From the NCBI GenBank assembly GCA_023395595.1, contig JAEWYO010000061.1, forward strand, positions 1 to 62,388: a DNA stretch of 62,388 nt. The letters run 5' to 3'. The notes under the pieces are model-generated. The model was given only the letters and a program-made list of their open reading frames with translations. It did not search any database and had not been told where the DNA came from. Source of the DNA: Bacillota bacterium (GTDB lineage Bacteria > Bacillota > Clostridia > Christensenellales > CAG-138). Below, one piece after another: positions 43,538 to 52,554 of the stretch (its first letter is position 1; the number at the start of each line of letters is the position of its first letter). A program made the position numbers and the translations under genes.

Positions 43538-44419
43538 TTATAAATACTTCTGGAAAAACTCCAGTATGATCTTCTGTACTTCTGTCTGCGAAAACGCCTG
43601 GTCACAATGTCCCGCGCCTTCCAGCAAAATCAAATCAGCCTCAGCGCCCGCGCGTTGCAGCGCTTCATAATACCGCTCGCTTTCAAGCACATCTACCATC
43701 TCGTCGGCAGTGCCATGGAGAATGAGATGCGGCGGAGTATTCTGGCTTACATACGCCTCAGGGCTCATGGTCTCAAGAAATGCCTTGTTTTCATCCGTAA
43801 TCGGACAGCCTGCAAACAGCCGAAAAAGCATTGCGTCCTCTTCACTCGCGTTCGGGTTTTGCTCCAGAGCATCCTGCCGCATCCGCCAAAGATCGATTGG
43901 CCCGTACCAGTCCACAACAGCCTTCACCGCGCTGGAATAGCCCGCCCATTCGTCGGTTTCAAACGCGTTGCCTTCGCTTGTCGCGCCCGCCATAGCCGCC
44001 AGATAGCCTCCCGCGGAATCGCCCATGATGCCAACCCGCTCCGGGTCAACGCCATATCGCGTCGCGTTTGCGCGCAGGAAACGAACCGCGGCTTTCACAT
44101 CCTCCACCTGAGCGGGAAATGTCGCCTCATTGATGGTTCGATAATCGATTGCCGCAACCTGAAAGCCCGCGTAGGCCAGATGGCTAAACTCAGCCATCCG
44201 CCAGGAGGCAAACGTTTGCTGCCATGCGCCGCCAACCACCCAAATAATCGTCGGCAACGGCGGCAATTCGGTTGCACCCCACCATTCGATCGGGCGAAGC
44301 AGCATCATTTTGAGCGGGTGAGGTTTTCTTCCAAAATAAGCCAGTGGCTGCGAATAGATGATGTCGTCCATCAGTACGATATCCGTTCGCTCTAGTTTTG
44401 GCTTGATTGTCGTTTTCAT
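43538..44419 (-). CDS. Alpha/beta hydrolase (esterase/lipase family)
   Basis: A 293-residue cytoplasmic serine hydrolase. The nucleophile elbow is GDSAGGY near residue 153, Asp in HGTADEMVD, and His in GAGHCDQAF near the end. The oxyanion loop reads VVGGAW where most relatives have HGGG(W/F). It would remove acyl groups, perhaps from an acylated riboside imported by the neighbouring transporter; this is inference. It lies between the isomerase-like and ADP-ribosylglycohydrolase-like genes on one strand. Confidence 0.85.
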   Translation of the reverse strand: MKTTIKPKLERTDIVLMDDIIYSQPLAYFGRKPHPLKMMLLRPIEWWGATELPPLPTIIWVVGGAWQQTFASWRMAEFSHLAYAGFQVAAIDYRTINEATFPAQVEDVKAAVRFLRANATRYGVDPERVGIMGDSAGGYLAAMAGATSEGNAFETDEWAGYSSAVKAVVDWYGPIDLWRMRQDALEQNPNASEEDAMLFRLFAGCPITDENKAFLETMSPEAYVSQNTPPHLILHGTADEMVDVLESERYYEALQRAGAEADLILLEGAGHCDQAFSQTEVQKIILEFFQKYL

Positions 44420-44465
44420 CGGTTATGCCTCCGTGTATTCTGTGTTGCAAACATAGTGTACCACG

Positions 44466-45650
44466 TTACAGCAGCGCAAAGAACTCCCGAATTTCGTCCG
44501 TGAAATCTCCCGTGCAGACCAAATGATGATTCTGGATAGGGTCGGTGAGAAAATAGCGCATATCGTCAAGCTTCACCTGAATCTGCGTGCGGCAGAGCGA
44601 GGATTCCCGGAGGTTTTTCTCGATGATACCCGCTTTGGCGTAGTAGCGAGAAAGATCAGCCCCCGCCTTGAAGATCGTGCAGGTTCCTTCCGGAATTGTG
44701 CCCGCAATTGCAACACCGATGCCGGACTCAAAGTGGGTGGTGAGCTGCATCTCGCGCGGTAGATTCACCGGCAAGGTGCAGTGCGCAAGCACCATATTTC
44801 CCGCGCGCGTGTCGATGCGGCTGGGGTTGCACATAAACACTGGCTGGTGGCTGAGCTCGCCAAGGATCGCCATTGAGAGCGCAGAGGGCACATCTCCCTC
44901 ACACCCGGCGTAGATGCCTTCGGCGTTCAGAATCGCGAGCGCGAGGCAACCCGTTGTGCAGACACTTCCGAGCAGGTCAAAGCAGCGAACGGTGATTGCG
45001 CCAAGTTTGTGTGTTGACACAATTGCCTTGAGCGCGGAATAGATTACAAGGGCTTTATCCATCTCCCCTGCGTCATAGCCCAGCGCGCGTAGGCGAAGCG
45101 TCCATTCATTCTCAACGGCGGGTGCGGTTTTGTTTGCCTCCAGCAGCTCCTCCATCGGAATCTCTACAATCTCCAGACCAAGCTTTTGTTTGCAGGCCGC
45201 TTGATCAATCTGACTTGCAATCAGCCAATCGGAAGGCTGACCGATCACGCCAAGACGTAGACCGTTCAGCCGCTGCTTGGCGTGCGCCGCTCGGGATAGA
45301 ACGCGAATTCTACGCGCAATCGTCGCAACGTCGCCATGCAGAATTTCGCCTTTGCGCCCATGCTGCCGTAGATAAGCGAGGATTTCCATCGACGCGGCAA
45401 GCGAGTTGCTGTCCCCGCTGGTCAGGAGGAAGCAAGGATGATCGTAGGAGGAAAACTGCTGCAAAAACAGCCCCTCGCTGCCGCCGGAGGAAACATAGAT
45501 GAGCCCGAACGGCTCGTTTTGGAAAACATCCAGTGTGGTTTGTTCGAGCTTCTCACCCAGCGCCGCCTCGACCGCACTCAAAAAGCTGGCAGAATGTGCA
45601 CGCGGCATTTGCGAAAGCCCGCTGCGGATCTCATAGACCGAAATCGCCAT
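44466..45650 (-). CDS. L-fucose/L-arabinose isomerase-like protein
   Basis: A 394-residue protein that I place near the fucose/arabinose isomerase superfamily. The segment FGLIYVSSGGSEGLFLQ, a Rossmann-like middle (RLGVIGQPSDWLIAS), a GCEGDVPSALSM segment and CTIFKAGADLSRYYA near the end fit the FucI C-terminal fold. The role is an aldose-ketose isomerisation or a related sugar step after base removal. The substrate is unknown. It is 36 nt from the nucleoside hydrolase gene. Confidence 0.65.
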   Translation of the reverse strand: MAISVYEIRSGLSQMPRAHSASFLSAVEAALGEKLEQTTLDVFQNEPFGLIYVSSGGSEGLFLQQFSSYDHPCFLLTSGDSNSLAASMEILAYLRQHGRKGEILHGDVATIARRIRVLSRAAHAKQRLNGLRLGVIGQPSDWLIASQIDQAACKQKLGLEIVEIPMEELLEANKTAPAVENEWTLRLRALGYDAGEMDKALVIYSALKAIVSTHKLGAITVRCFDLLGSVCTTGCLALAILNAEGIYAGCEGDVPSALSMAILGELSHQPVFMCNPSRIDTRAGNMVLAHCTLPVNLPREMQLTTHFESGIGVAIAGTIPEGTCTIFKAGADLSRYYAKAGIIEKNLRESSLCRTQIQVKLDDMRYFLTDPIQNHHLVCTGDFTDEIREFFALL

Positions 45651-45686
45651 ACAATGCCTCCTTATGTTGCAAATGGTTTGTGTTTC

Positions 45687-46622
45687 TCAGTCGGGTTGCG
45701 CTTCATCTAGGATGCGCAGCGCGTCCAGCATCAGTGCGGAAAATCGCGGGCCATCCGCGTGTTCCAGCACCATTACCCGGCTCTGCGGTTGTGTGAACTC
45801 GCCGTGGATAGAAACCGTCATGCCGCGACAGAGTTCACCTTCCGTCTCAACATCCACGCGGTATTCCGTGCCGCAAAACAGCTCCGGCTGAAGCAACTGC
45901 GCAACCGGCACTGCGTCAAACACATTTGTGTAATCCCAGCCTCTTTGCCGCGCATAGCCACAATAGAAATCCATCAACTCATGCGCGAGGCGCGAAACCC
46001 GTCCGCCGTTCTTCAGCGGCTCAAAGTCGGATAGCATGGTCTTTGCCTCCGCGCAGACCTCCAGTCCACTCATCGTAATCGGAATCCCGCTGTGGAAAAC
46101 GATCTTTGCCGCCTCCGGGTCGTGATAGATATTGAACTCCGAACGAGGAAGAATGTTGCCACCGTTGAGACTGCCGCCCATCATGCAAATGCGCGCAATC
46201 TTCGCTTTTACATCGGGGTACTGCTGTAGCAGCAGCGCAATGTTCGTCAGCGGCGCAAGCGTTACAAGAACAACCGGCTCGGTTTGTCGCGTGATCTCCT
46301 CGTACAAAAACTCAACCGCGCCGCGTGAATCCAGATTGGATGTAGCCGCAGTCAAGCACGGGCCATCCATGCCACTGATGCCGTGCGCCATCGGCTGGGG
46401 CTCCGGCTCTCGTCGAAGTGGACGCGCGCTGCCCATTGCAACAGGAATCGAATAGCCCAGATAATCTAGAACCTTCTGGATGTTGTCGGTCACGTTTTCA
46501 ACCGTGCTGTTCCCGGCAACCGTGGTGATGCCCTTTATTGTGAGCAGATCGGGGTGCGCTAATGCGAGCAAAATCGCGAGCACGTCATCGTGCCCCGGAT
46601 CGCAATCGATAAAAATTTGCAC
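45687..46622 (-). CDS. Inosine-uridine preferring nucleoside hydrolase
   Basis: A 311-residue N-ribohydrolase. The Ca2+-binding Asp cluster DCDPGHDDVLAI is at the N-terminus (residues about 6-17), VTLAPLTNIALLL near residue 120, and GGSLNGGNILPRSEFNIYHDPEAA near residue 150. It cleaves nucleosides to base and ribose. It follows the nucleoside ABC permeases by 9 nt, so the imported ligand is probably hydrolysed by this enzyme. Confidence 0.93.
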   Translation of the reverse strand: MQIFIDCDPGHDDVLAILLALAHPDLLTIKGITTVAGNSTVENVTDNIQKVLDYLGYSIPVAMGSARPLRREPEPQPMAHGISGMDGPCLTAATSNLDSRGAVEFLYEEITRQTEPVVLVTLAPLTNIALLLQQYPDVKAKIARICMMGGSLNGGNILPRSEFNIYHDPEAAKIVFHSGIPITMSGLEVCAEAKTMLSDFEPLKNGGRVSRLAHELMDFYCGYARQRGWDYTNVFDAVPVAQLLQPELFCGTEYRVDVETEGELCRGMTVSIHGEFTQPQSRVMVLEHADGPRFSALMLDALRILDEAQPD

Positions 46623-46631
46623 GTTGTGTCG

Positions 46632-47549
46632 TTATCCTTTCTTGCTTCTGCGATACGTGGACACAGAGAAGAGAATGATGCCCAACAGAACGCCAATGTA
46701 CGGAATGATGTTGATGAGTTCGCTCGGCAGATCGTATAGCGAGAACACGTTTGTAACCGCCTGGAACAGAGAGAATACAAACGTCGTAATCGCAACGCCC
46801 AGCATGCTGGTTCCGCCCATCGCCTGCGCAGCGATGCCGATCCAGCCGCGTCCGGCGATCATGTTTTTCGTGAATATCGAAAGATACCCCGTGGTCATGT
46901 ATGCGCCGCCCAACGCCGCAAGCAGACCAGAGAGCAGCACCGCGATTACGCGCACGCGATTGACATTGATTCCCGCGGTCTTTGCCGCACGCTCGTCGAG
47001 TCCCGCCGCCTTCATGCGCATGCCCAACGGTGTTTGATACACCAGTACCGCAAGCAAAATCATGCTCAGGATGCAGATGTAGGTGATGGTATATTGCCCG
47101 GAGAAAATCGCGCGCAGTACGGGGATTTTCTCGATGATCGGCACCTGTACAATCGGCAGAACGATGGATGGCAGAGACGCACTCGTGCCTTTGTTCTGCG
47201 TGAACAGATAAAGCAGAAACACCGTAAACGAAGACGAAAATGTGTTGAGCGCGATGCCGACGAGGATCGGGTTTGTGCCCATCTTGATCGTGCAGACCAT
47301 CAGGATCACCGCCATGGCAAGCCCCGCGCCGATGGCGATCAGCAACCCCAGCCAGGGCGACTGCGTCCAGTAACTGCCAAGTACGGCAAAGAGCGCACTC
47401 ATGAGCATAATGCCTTCTACCGCGATGTTTGGCATGCCGGCCAACGCCGCGATATACGCGCTCATACTGGCAAACAGCAGCGGCACCAGCACGCGAACCA
47501 CCGTGGAGAGAAACTCTTCGCTAAAGATCACTTGAAAAAACTCAGACAT
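46632..47549 (-). CDS. BMP-type (nucleoside) ABC transporter permease 2
   Basis: A 305-residue membrane protein with about nine helices of the YufQ/NupQ-like family, which partners with a BMP lipoprotein. GMPNIAVEGIMLMSALF near residue 38 is the conserved signature. It overlaps the first permease by 8 nt. Confidence 0.9.
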   Translation of the reverse strand: MSEFFQVIFSEEFLSTVVRVLVPLLFASMSAYIAALAGMPNIAVEGIMLMSALFAVLGSYWTQSPWLGLLIAIGAGLAMAVILMVCTIKMGTNPILVGIALNTFSSSFTVFLLYLFTQNKGTSASLPSIVLPIVQVPIIEKIPVLRAIFSGQYTITYICILSMILLAVLVYQTPLGMRMKAAGLDERAAKTAGINVNRVRVIAVLLSGLLAALGGAYMTTGYLSIFTKNMIAGRGWIGIAAQAMGGTSMLGVAITTFVFSLFQAVTNVFSLYDLPSELINIIPYIGVLLGIILFSVSTYRRSKKG

Positions 47550-48612
47550 GGAGCAACCCCTCCTTCAGCAGCTTTTTCTCGCGCCATCCGCGCAGGAAAT
47601 ACTGTGCCGAGATGAGCAGCACCAGTGTCGCCGTGACGATCGAGATGACCTCGACCGGTACCGTTGTGCTGCGGCTCATAATCTCCGCGCCAATCTGCAG
47701 ATAGCTGATGCCAAAGGCGACAAATAGCACACCGATTGGATTGTTTTTGCCCATCATTGCCATGAGTGCGCCGTTGAACCCAAGCCCCGGCAGCGCTACC
47801 CAGCTAAAGCGGGAATAGATGCTCAGGAGCTCGACCGAAGTACCTACGCCACCCAGAAAGCCGGAGATAAAGTGCACCAGCAAAAAGAGGCTCATTGCAT
47901 TCATGCCGGAATAGCGCGCAAAGTTCGGGTTAAGACCCGTCATGCGGATTTGATACCCCAGCCGCGTCTTGAAGAGCAGGATATAGATCAACAGCGCAGC
48001 CAGAACCGCAAGCACGATGCCGATGGTCACGCGCGTGCCGGGAATGATATAGGCCAGCGTCGCGGTTTTCTCAAATAGTGGAGACGCAGTGGACGAGTAG
48101 TCCGTTGCGCGCAAAAATGTTTTGATGAACCACAGCCCGACGCCAAGGTAGATCGAGTTGAGCATCAGCGAAGTGACGAGCTCGTTTGCGTTAAACTTCG
48201 CCTTGAGATACCCGGGAATCAGCATCAGCAGGCCGCTGATGATTGCTGGAACCAGAATCGCAACCAATGGATGCGTGAACGTGTTACCAAACGCATGGCA
48301 CGCGATATAGGAGCAGATCACACCGCCGATATAGTAGATGCCCTCGATACCGAGGTTGAAGAGTCCCGTGCGAAACAGAAGCGAGCAGGCAAGGCCGGAG
48401 AATACCAGCGGCACCATCGACTCCAGCACGTTGCCGAAATAGCGCATCTTGGTCAAGGGTCCTGTCAGCATTGTGATAAACGAAGCCAGCGGGTTCTCGC
48501 ATGTGAGCGCCAGCACGCAGAACGTGATGGCCAGCGCGATGAGAATCGCCAGCAGTGTTTTGACCGTTTCAAACGCGGTGTCACCCGCGAGGGAGAATTT
48601 TCGTTTAGTCAT
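47542..48612 (-). CDS. BMP-type (nucleoside) ABC transporter permease 1
   Basis: A 356-residue membrane protein of the YufP/NupP-like family, with about ten helices. LFRTGLFNLGIEGIYYIGG near residue 82 is the signature shared with the other permease. Its start overlaps the ATPase stop by 8 nt, and its end overlaps permease 2. Confidence 0.9.
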   Translation of the reverse strand: MTKRKFSLAGDTAFETVKTLLAILIALAITFCVLALTCENPLASFITMLTGPLTKMRYFGNVLESMVPLVFSGLACSLLFRTGLFNLGIEGIYYIGGVICSYIACHAFGNTFTHPLVAILVPAIISGLLMLIPGYLKAKFNANELVTSLMLNSIYLGVGLWFIKTFLRATDYSSTASPLFEKTATLAYIIPGTRVTIGIVLAVLAALLIYILLFKTRLGYQIRMTGLNPNFARYSGMNAMSLFLLVHFISGFLGGVGTSVELLSIYSRFSWVALPGLGFNGALMAMMGKNNPIGVLFVAFGISYLQIGAEIMSRSTTVPVEVISIVTATLVLLISAQYFLRGWREKKLLKEGLLHV

Positions 48613-50164
48613 GGAGCGCGCCTCCGATCTCTTCGGGTGTTTGTTGCTTCACACCCAGCATATAATAGCCTAGCTCACTGCGGGAGAGCCCCTTCGTGCT
48701 TGAAAAATACGCGGCAATCTTGCCGTCGTACATGACGATCAAGCGATCCGATAGGCTCATCACTTCGTCAAGGTCTGCGCTCACCAACAGTAGTCCCGCG
48801 CCTTCGTTTCGCATCTCGATCAGCCGCAGATGAATGAATTCCGCGCTGCCGATGTCGATGCCGTGCGTCGGTTGCTCTGCAAGCATGCAGATCGGGTTTG
48901 TGTTGTGTTCTCGCGCAACGACAACCTTCTGGATGTTTCCGCCGGAGAGGCTCTGAATCTTCTGCGAAGGAGATTCCGCTTTGATCGAGTATTCCTGAAT
49001 CAAGCGCCGTGCTTCCGCATTGATCTTCCGTCCACGCATGAAGAATTTGCCGTTGAGAGACGGGCGGTCAAAATACGTGGAGATAATGTTGTCGCCGAGT
49101 GATGCTTCCCCTGCTGTGCCGTCGCTCATACGATCCTCCGGCACATAGGCTAGACCAGCTTCACGCCGTTTCTTGATCGTCAGGCGCGAAATATCGCGTC
49201 CGTTGAGCACGATTTTTCCGGCGGTGTGCTCGCTAAGACCCGCAATCGCGCGGATAAGCTCATCCTGTCCGTTGCCCTGCACGCCCGCGATGCCGAAGAT
49301 TTCCCCGCGCTTGACCGCGAGTGAGATGTCTGAAAGCACGCTCTGTCCCTTATGGGACAGGCTCAGTTTCTCAACCGAAAGCACATGCGTCGGTTCCGGA
49401 CAGGGTTTCTTTTTCTCGTCGTAAGAGCTGATGAGGTCGCGCCCGATGATTCGCGCGGTGAGTTCCTCCATCGAAATTTCGGCATTTTCAAACGTGCCGC
49501 AGCTTTCTCCGTTTCGCATGATGGTGATCCGGTCGGAAATCTGCTTCACCTCACCGAGCTTATGGGAGATGAATAAAATCGTATGCCCTAGCTTGCGGAA
49601 CTTCTCCAGCTCCTCAAACAGACCCTCCGTCTCCTGCGGAGTAAGCACGGAGGTCGGTTCATCTAGAATGATGACCTCGGCATTGCGATAGAGTGTCTTG
49701 AGTATCTCCACCTTCTGCTTCGCGCCAACGGAGAGTTCGGATATCTTCTTTGTCACGTCGATGTCGAAGTTATACTTCTCCGCGATGGCCCGCGTCTTAT
49801 CCACCGCCGCCTTTTTGTTTAGAAACAGTCTGCCCTTTCGCGGTTCCATACCGAGCACGATGCTCTGCGCAACCGTAAACGACGGAATCAGCATAAAGTG
49901 CTGATGCACCATGCCGATTCCTGCGTCAATCGCCTCTAGCGAGTTGTGAAACACCCGCTCCTCGCCGCGAAAATAGAGTTTCCCTGCCGACGGCTGCTCA
50001 ATGCCGAAGAGAATCTTCATGAGCGTGGACTTTCCCGCGCCATTTTCGCCGACGATGGAGTGAATCTCGCCGCGTCTGAAATCGACCGAGATATCCTTGT
50101 TGGCGACAACACCGTTGGAATAAACCTTTGTAATGTTTTCGAGCCGTAAAATCGAGTCTTCCAG
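48605..50164 (-). CDS. BMP-type (nucleoside) ABC transporter ATPase, two fused domains
   Basis: A roughly 519-residue protein with two ABC domains. The first has Walker A GENGAGKST, signature LSVGAKQKVEIL and DEPTSVLTP. The second has the degenerate Walker A region GVQGNGQDE, signature LSGGNIQKVVVAREH and AEQPTHGID, as in sugar/nucleoside importers of this class. No ATG/GTG/TTG gives a sensible start near the ribosome site. GGGAGGG lies 6 nt before an in-frame CTG at 50164, which I use; the open frame continues to a TTG at 50263 through a hairpin. Confidence 0.82.
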   Translation of the reverse strand: MEDSILRLENITKVYSNGVVANKDISVDFRRGEIHSIVGENGAGKSTLMKILFGIEQPSAGKLYFRGEERVFHNSLEAIDAGIGMVHQHFMLIPSFTVAQSIVLGMEPRKGRLFLNKKAAVDKTRAIAEKYNFDIDVTKKISELSVGAKQKVEILKTLYRNAEVIILDEPTSVLTPQETEGLFEELEKFRKLGHTILFISHKLGEVKQISDRITIMRNGESCGTFENAEISMEELTARIIGRDLISSYDEKKKPCPEPTHVLSVEKLSLSHKGQSVLSDISLAVKRGEIFGIAGVQGNGQDELIRAIAGLSEHTAGKIVLNGRDISRLTIKKRREAGLAYVPEDRMSDGTAGEASLGDNIISTYFDRPSLNGKFFMRGRKINAEARRLIQEYSIKAESPSQKIQSLSGGNIQKVVVAREHNTNPICMLAEQPTHGIDIGSAEFIHLRLIEMRNEGAGLLLVSADLDEVMSLSDRLIVMYDGKIAAYFSSTKGLSRSELGYYMLGVKQQTPEEIGGALHD

Positions 50165-50240
50165 AGGAATCCCTCCCTTGCTGACAATTCGAATTGCGTT
50201 TTGAATGAAGAATACTGGTTCTATAAACTTACATGAACTT

Positions 50241-50335
50241 GCTTTTTGAAAAAGGCGGGACAAACCATGCCTTCCCTGCCCTTTTCAAAAAGCAGGAGGA
50301 ATGCTCTATTGAGCATAGAGCACCTCTCCTGCAAT
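50241..50335 (-). terminator. Tandem hairpins between binding-protein and ATPase genes
   Basis: Two inverted repeats lie back to back. One pairs GCTTTTTGAAAAAGGCGGG (from 50241) with CCTGCCCTTTTCAAAAAGC (ending near 50294). The other nests GCAGGAG/CTCCTGC and TGCTCTAT/ATAGAGCA (about 50292-50333). They probably attenuate or stabilise the transcript so that the binding protein is made in excess. Confidence 0.75.
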
Positions 50336-50347
50336 TTCCAGTAGAAT

Positions 50348-51493
50348 TTAGTTGACCGCTGCGGTGGCTTTGGTCTTGATGTCCTGCCAGGCGGCATCAT
50401 CGGCAACCGCGCTGATGACGCTCACTTCGCCTGCTGCAACCTTAGCAACCTGCGCCGCGATCTGATCGCGGATTTCCTGCGGAACCATCGAGAGATACTG
50501 ATCGTTCTGGATCAGGCCAACTGCGCCTTCCTTGATGCCGAGTGTCTGCGCGCCGGAGGGATAGGTGCCCGCAACGAGCATATCCACAGCATACTTGACG
50601 GACGCACCGCAATCCTTGTAGAAGGAGGTGACGATCGTCGCAGCAAGGTTCGGCTGGCCGCTGAGTGCGATGGTCTGGTCGCTGTCCACGCCGAAGGCAT
50701 ACTTGTCCACCTCTGCCGCGGCTTCAAACACACCGAGGCCTGCGCCGCCCGCAACCTGCCAGACGACATCCGCGCCCTGCTTGTACATGTTCAGTGCGAT
50801 TTCTTTGGCTTTTGCAGAGTCGGTGAAGCTTTCCGGATAGCCGATGAGCACCTGCACACCGTTTTCATAGCAGCTCTGGCAGAATCCGCTGACGAAGTCG
50901 TTCATCGCCGGGAAGTCCATGCCGACAACGATGCCGACAATCTTTTCCGGGTTCGCTTTTTCCATGGTGCTCGTCGTCACAAGAGACGCGGCAACACCGG
51001 CAACATAGCCGAGCTCCGGCGTGTTGTAGGTAACGGCGTAGACGTTGGGCAGGTCTACGTGGTTGACATAATCAAAGTTAAAGAACTTCTGGTCGGGATA
51101 CTGCTGGGCTGCCGCGTAGAAATATTCTTCCGCGTCGTTGTTGCCGCCAATGATCAGGTCATAACCGCCATCGCAGGCATCCAGATAGTAGCTTTCCCAC
51201 TTGCTCTTGTCCTCACCCATTTCGATGAGCGTGGTTTCAACGTTGGGATATTCCTCAACCGCGAGACGTCCCGCATTGACGGAATCAAAGTAGGACTGAT
51301 CGCCGATGAACGGAACCAGCACAGCGACCTTGTAGACCTTTTCGGCGGCGGGCTCCGCCGTGGCATCGGTCGCTTCGGGGGCTGCGGTTGCTTCTGCGGC
51401 GAGTTCTTCCGTCGCGGGAGCGGCAGTATTGGCGCAGGCAAACATGCCAAGCGCCAGCATGAGCACGAGGATCATAGCAAAAATCTTTTTCAT
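50348..51493 (-). CDS. BMP family substrate-binding lipoprotein (nucleoside)
   Basis: A 381-residue lipoprotein: signal peptide with lipobox Cys at about residue 20 (LGMFAC), an Ala/Glu/Thr linker to about residue 52, then a BMP/PnrA-like periplasmic-binding fold (VAVLVPFIGDQSYFDSVNAG). Such proteins bind purine or pyrimidine nucleosides. It is the first gene of the minus-strand operon that ends at 41418. GGAGAGG lies 11 nt before the ATG. Confidence 0.9.
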   Translation of the reverse strand: MKKIFAMILVLMLALGMFACANTAAPATEELAAEATAAPEATDATAEPAAEKVYKVAVLVPFIGDQSYFDSVNAGRLAVEEYPNVETTLIEMGEDKSKWESYYLDACDGGYDLIIGGNNDAEEYFYAAAQQYPDQKFFNFDYVNHVDLPNVYAVTYNTPELGYVAGVAASLVTTSTMEKANPEKIVGIVVGMDFPAMNDFVSGFCQSCYENGVQVLIGYPESFTDSAKAKEIALNMYKQGADVVWQVAGGAGLGVFEAAAEVDKYAFGVDSDQTIALSGQPNLAATIVTSFYKDCGASVKYAVDMLVAGTYPSGAQTLGIKEGAVGLIQNDQYLSMVPQEIRDQIAAQVAKVAAGEVSVISAVADDAAWQDIKTKATAAVN

Positions 51494-51715
51494 TGTTCCT
51501 TTTTCCTCTCCTTCATTTGACTTGATTGTAGGTACCGCTTGTTCGGCAAAGAATCCCTTCCTTCTTGCGAAACGTCACCATCGGGAAAAATTCACTTGCC
51601 GTTTTGATGGTTTGATTATATATTGTAAGCACGTGGTCAAAAAGGACATTTGTCTGCATTTTGGTATTTTTGTAATTGCAATTTTCCTGATAGTACGAAG
51701 CAATAGGGAGACAGT
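51494..51715. promoter_or_regulatory. Divergent BMP operon / Crp-Fnr regulator intergenic region
   Basis: This 222-base divergent gap holds a minus-strand TATAAT (51615-51620) with TTTTTG 17 nt upstream as a candidate promoter for the BMP operon. A CACGTG lies between them. I saw no purine riboswitch. The regulator ATG at 51716 has GGGAG 6 nt upstream. The regulator probably acts in this interval. Confidence 0.5.
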
Positions 51716-52423
51716 ATGAGTCAAAAAGTGGAGGCGATTTGGAACCAGTTCGATGTGTCCTATGGCGTCGCGCTGGATCTTTTACCCGCGGCTCTTTCCG
51801 CGCACACCGCGCGAAAAATCTATCTACCGGAAGAAATCATAGTCAGCGAGGGTGATTCGCTTCAGTATGTCTATTATATCGAATCCGGCGTAGTGGATGG
51901 CATGAAACGTTTTGAGAGCGGAAAAGACTATCACTATTTCAAGCTGGATCGGTTCAATGGCGCAATCGGGTTGCTAGAGCTATTTTCCCGCCAGAGTTCA
52001 ATTATCGCAACCATCATCGCAAAGACGAAAGTAACGATCCTGCGCATTCCAGCGGATGAGCTATACTTTTTTGCGATGAACGATCTCCCGCTGCTTCGAA
52101 AAATCAGCTATCATATTGCAAACGACCTTTATCGCGACTCCGGTCTCAACGGAAAACTCTTTTATCTCAGCGGCACGGAGCGCGTGTGCTTCTATCTTGC
52201 GGACTATTTTCAAAAAAACAGCTTCCCGCAATCATTTGTCGAGGTCAAACAGAGCTATCAAACCATTGCAAACCACATTGGCGTGAGCCAGCGGACGGTC
52301 GGTCGTGCAATCAGCGACCTGCGCGAGCAGGGGTTGTGCACCGTGCGCGGAAAACGCATTCGCATTTCGCGCGAGCAGTATGAGCAAATTCGCAGCAGTC
52401 CTGTGCCAATCAAGGAACCATAA
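51716..52423 (+). CDS. Crp/Fnr-family transcriptional regulator
   Basis: A 235-residue protein with an N-terminal cyclic-nucleotide-binding-like barrel (residues about 30-130) and a C-terminal winged helix (YQTIANHIGVSQRTVGRAISDLREQG, about 180-205). Cys residues are few and not in an FNR-type cluster, so it probably senses a small molecule. It is divergent from the nucleoside-uptake operon and is its most likely local regulator. YeiL, a Crp/Fnr protein next to nucleoside hydrolase genes in E. coli, is a comparable arrangement. Confidence 0.87.
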   Translation: MSQKVEAIWNQFDVSYGVALDLLPAALSAHTARKIYLPEEIIVSEGDSLQYVYYIESGVVDGMKRFESGKDYHYFKLDRFNGAIGLLELFSRQSSIIATIIAKTKVTILRIPADELYFFAMNDLPLLRKISYHIANDLYRDSGLNGKLFYLSGTERVCFYLADYFQKNSFPQSFVEVKQSYQTIANHIGVSQRTVGRAISDLREQGLCTVRGKRIRISREQYEQIRSSPVPIKEP

Positions 52424-52485
52424 CAGAGTTGTCTCCTAAAATATTCCGGAATTTTAATAATGGTCAATCGATTAAATTCGTACAA

Positions 52486-52526
52486 AAAAAGCTTGCGACC
52501 TGCGCAATACAGGGAACAAGCTTTTT
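52486..52526. terminator. Bidirectional terminator
   Basis: AAAAAGCTTG (52486-52495) pairs with CAAGCTTTTT (52517-52526) across a 21-nt loop, between the convergent Crp/Fnr and DUF134 genes. Confidence 0.75.
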
Positions 52527-52554
52527 ATTGATTAGGGTAAAAGCTATAGTCCGC

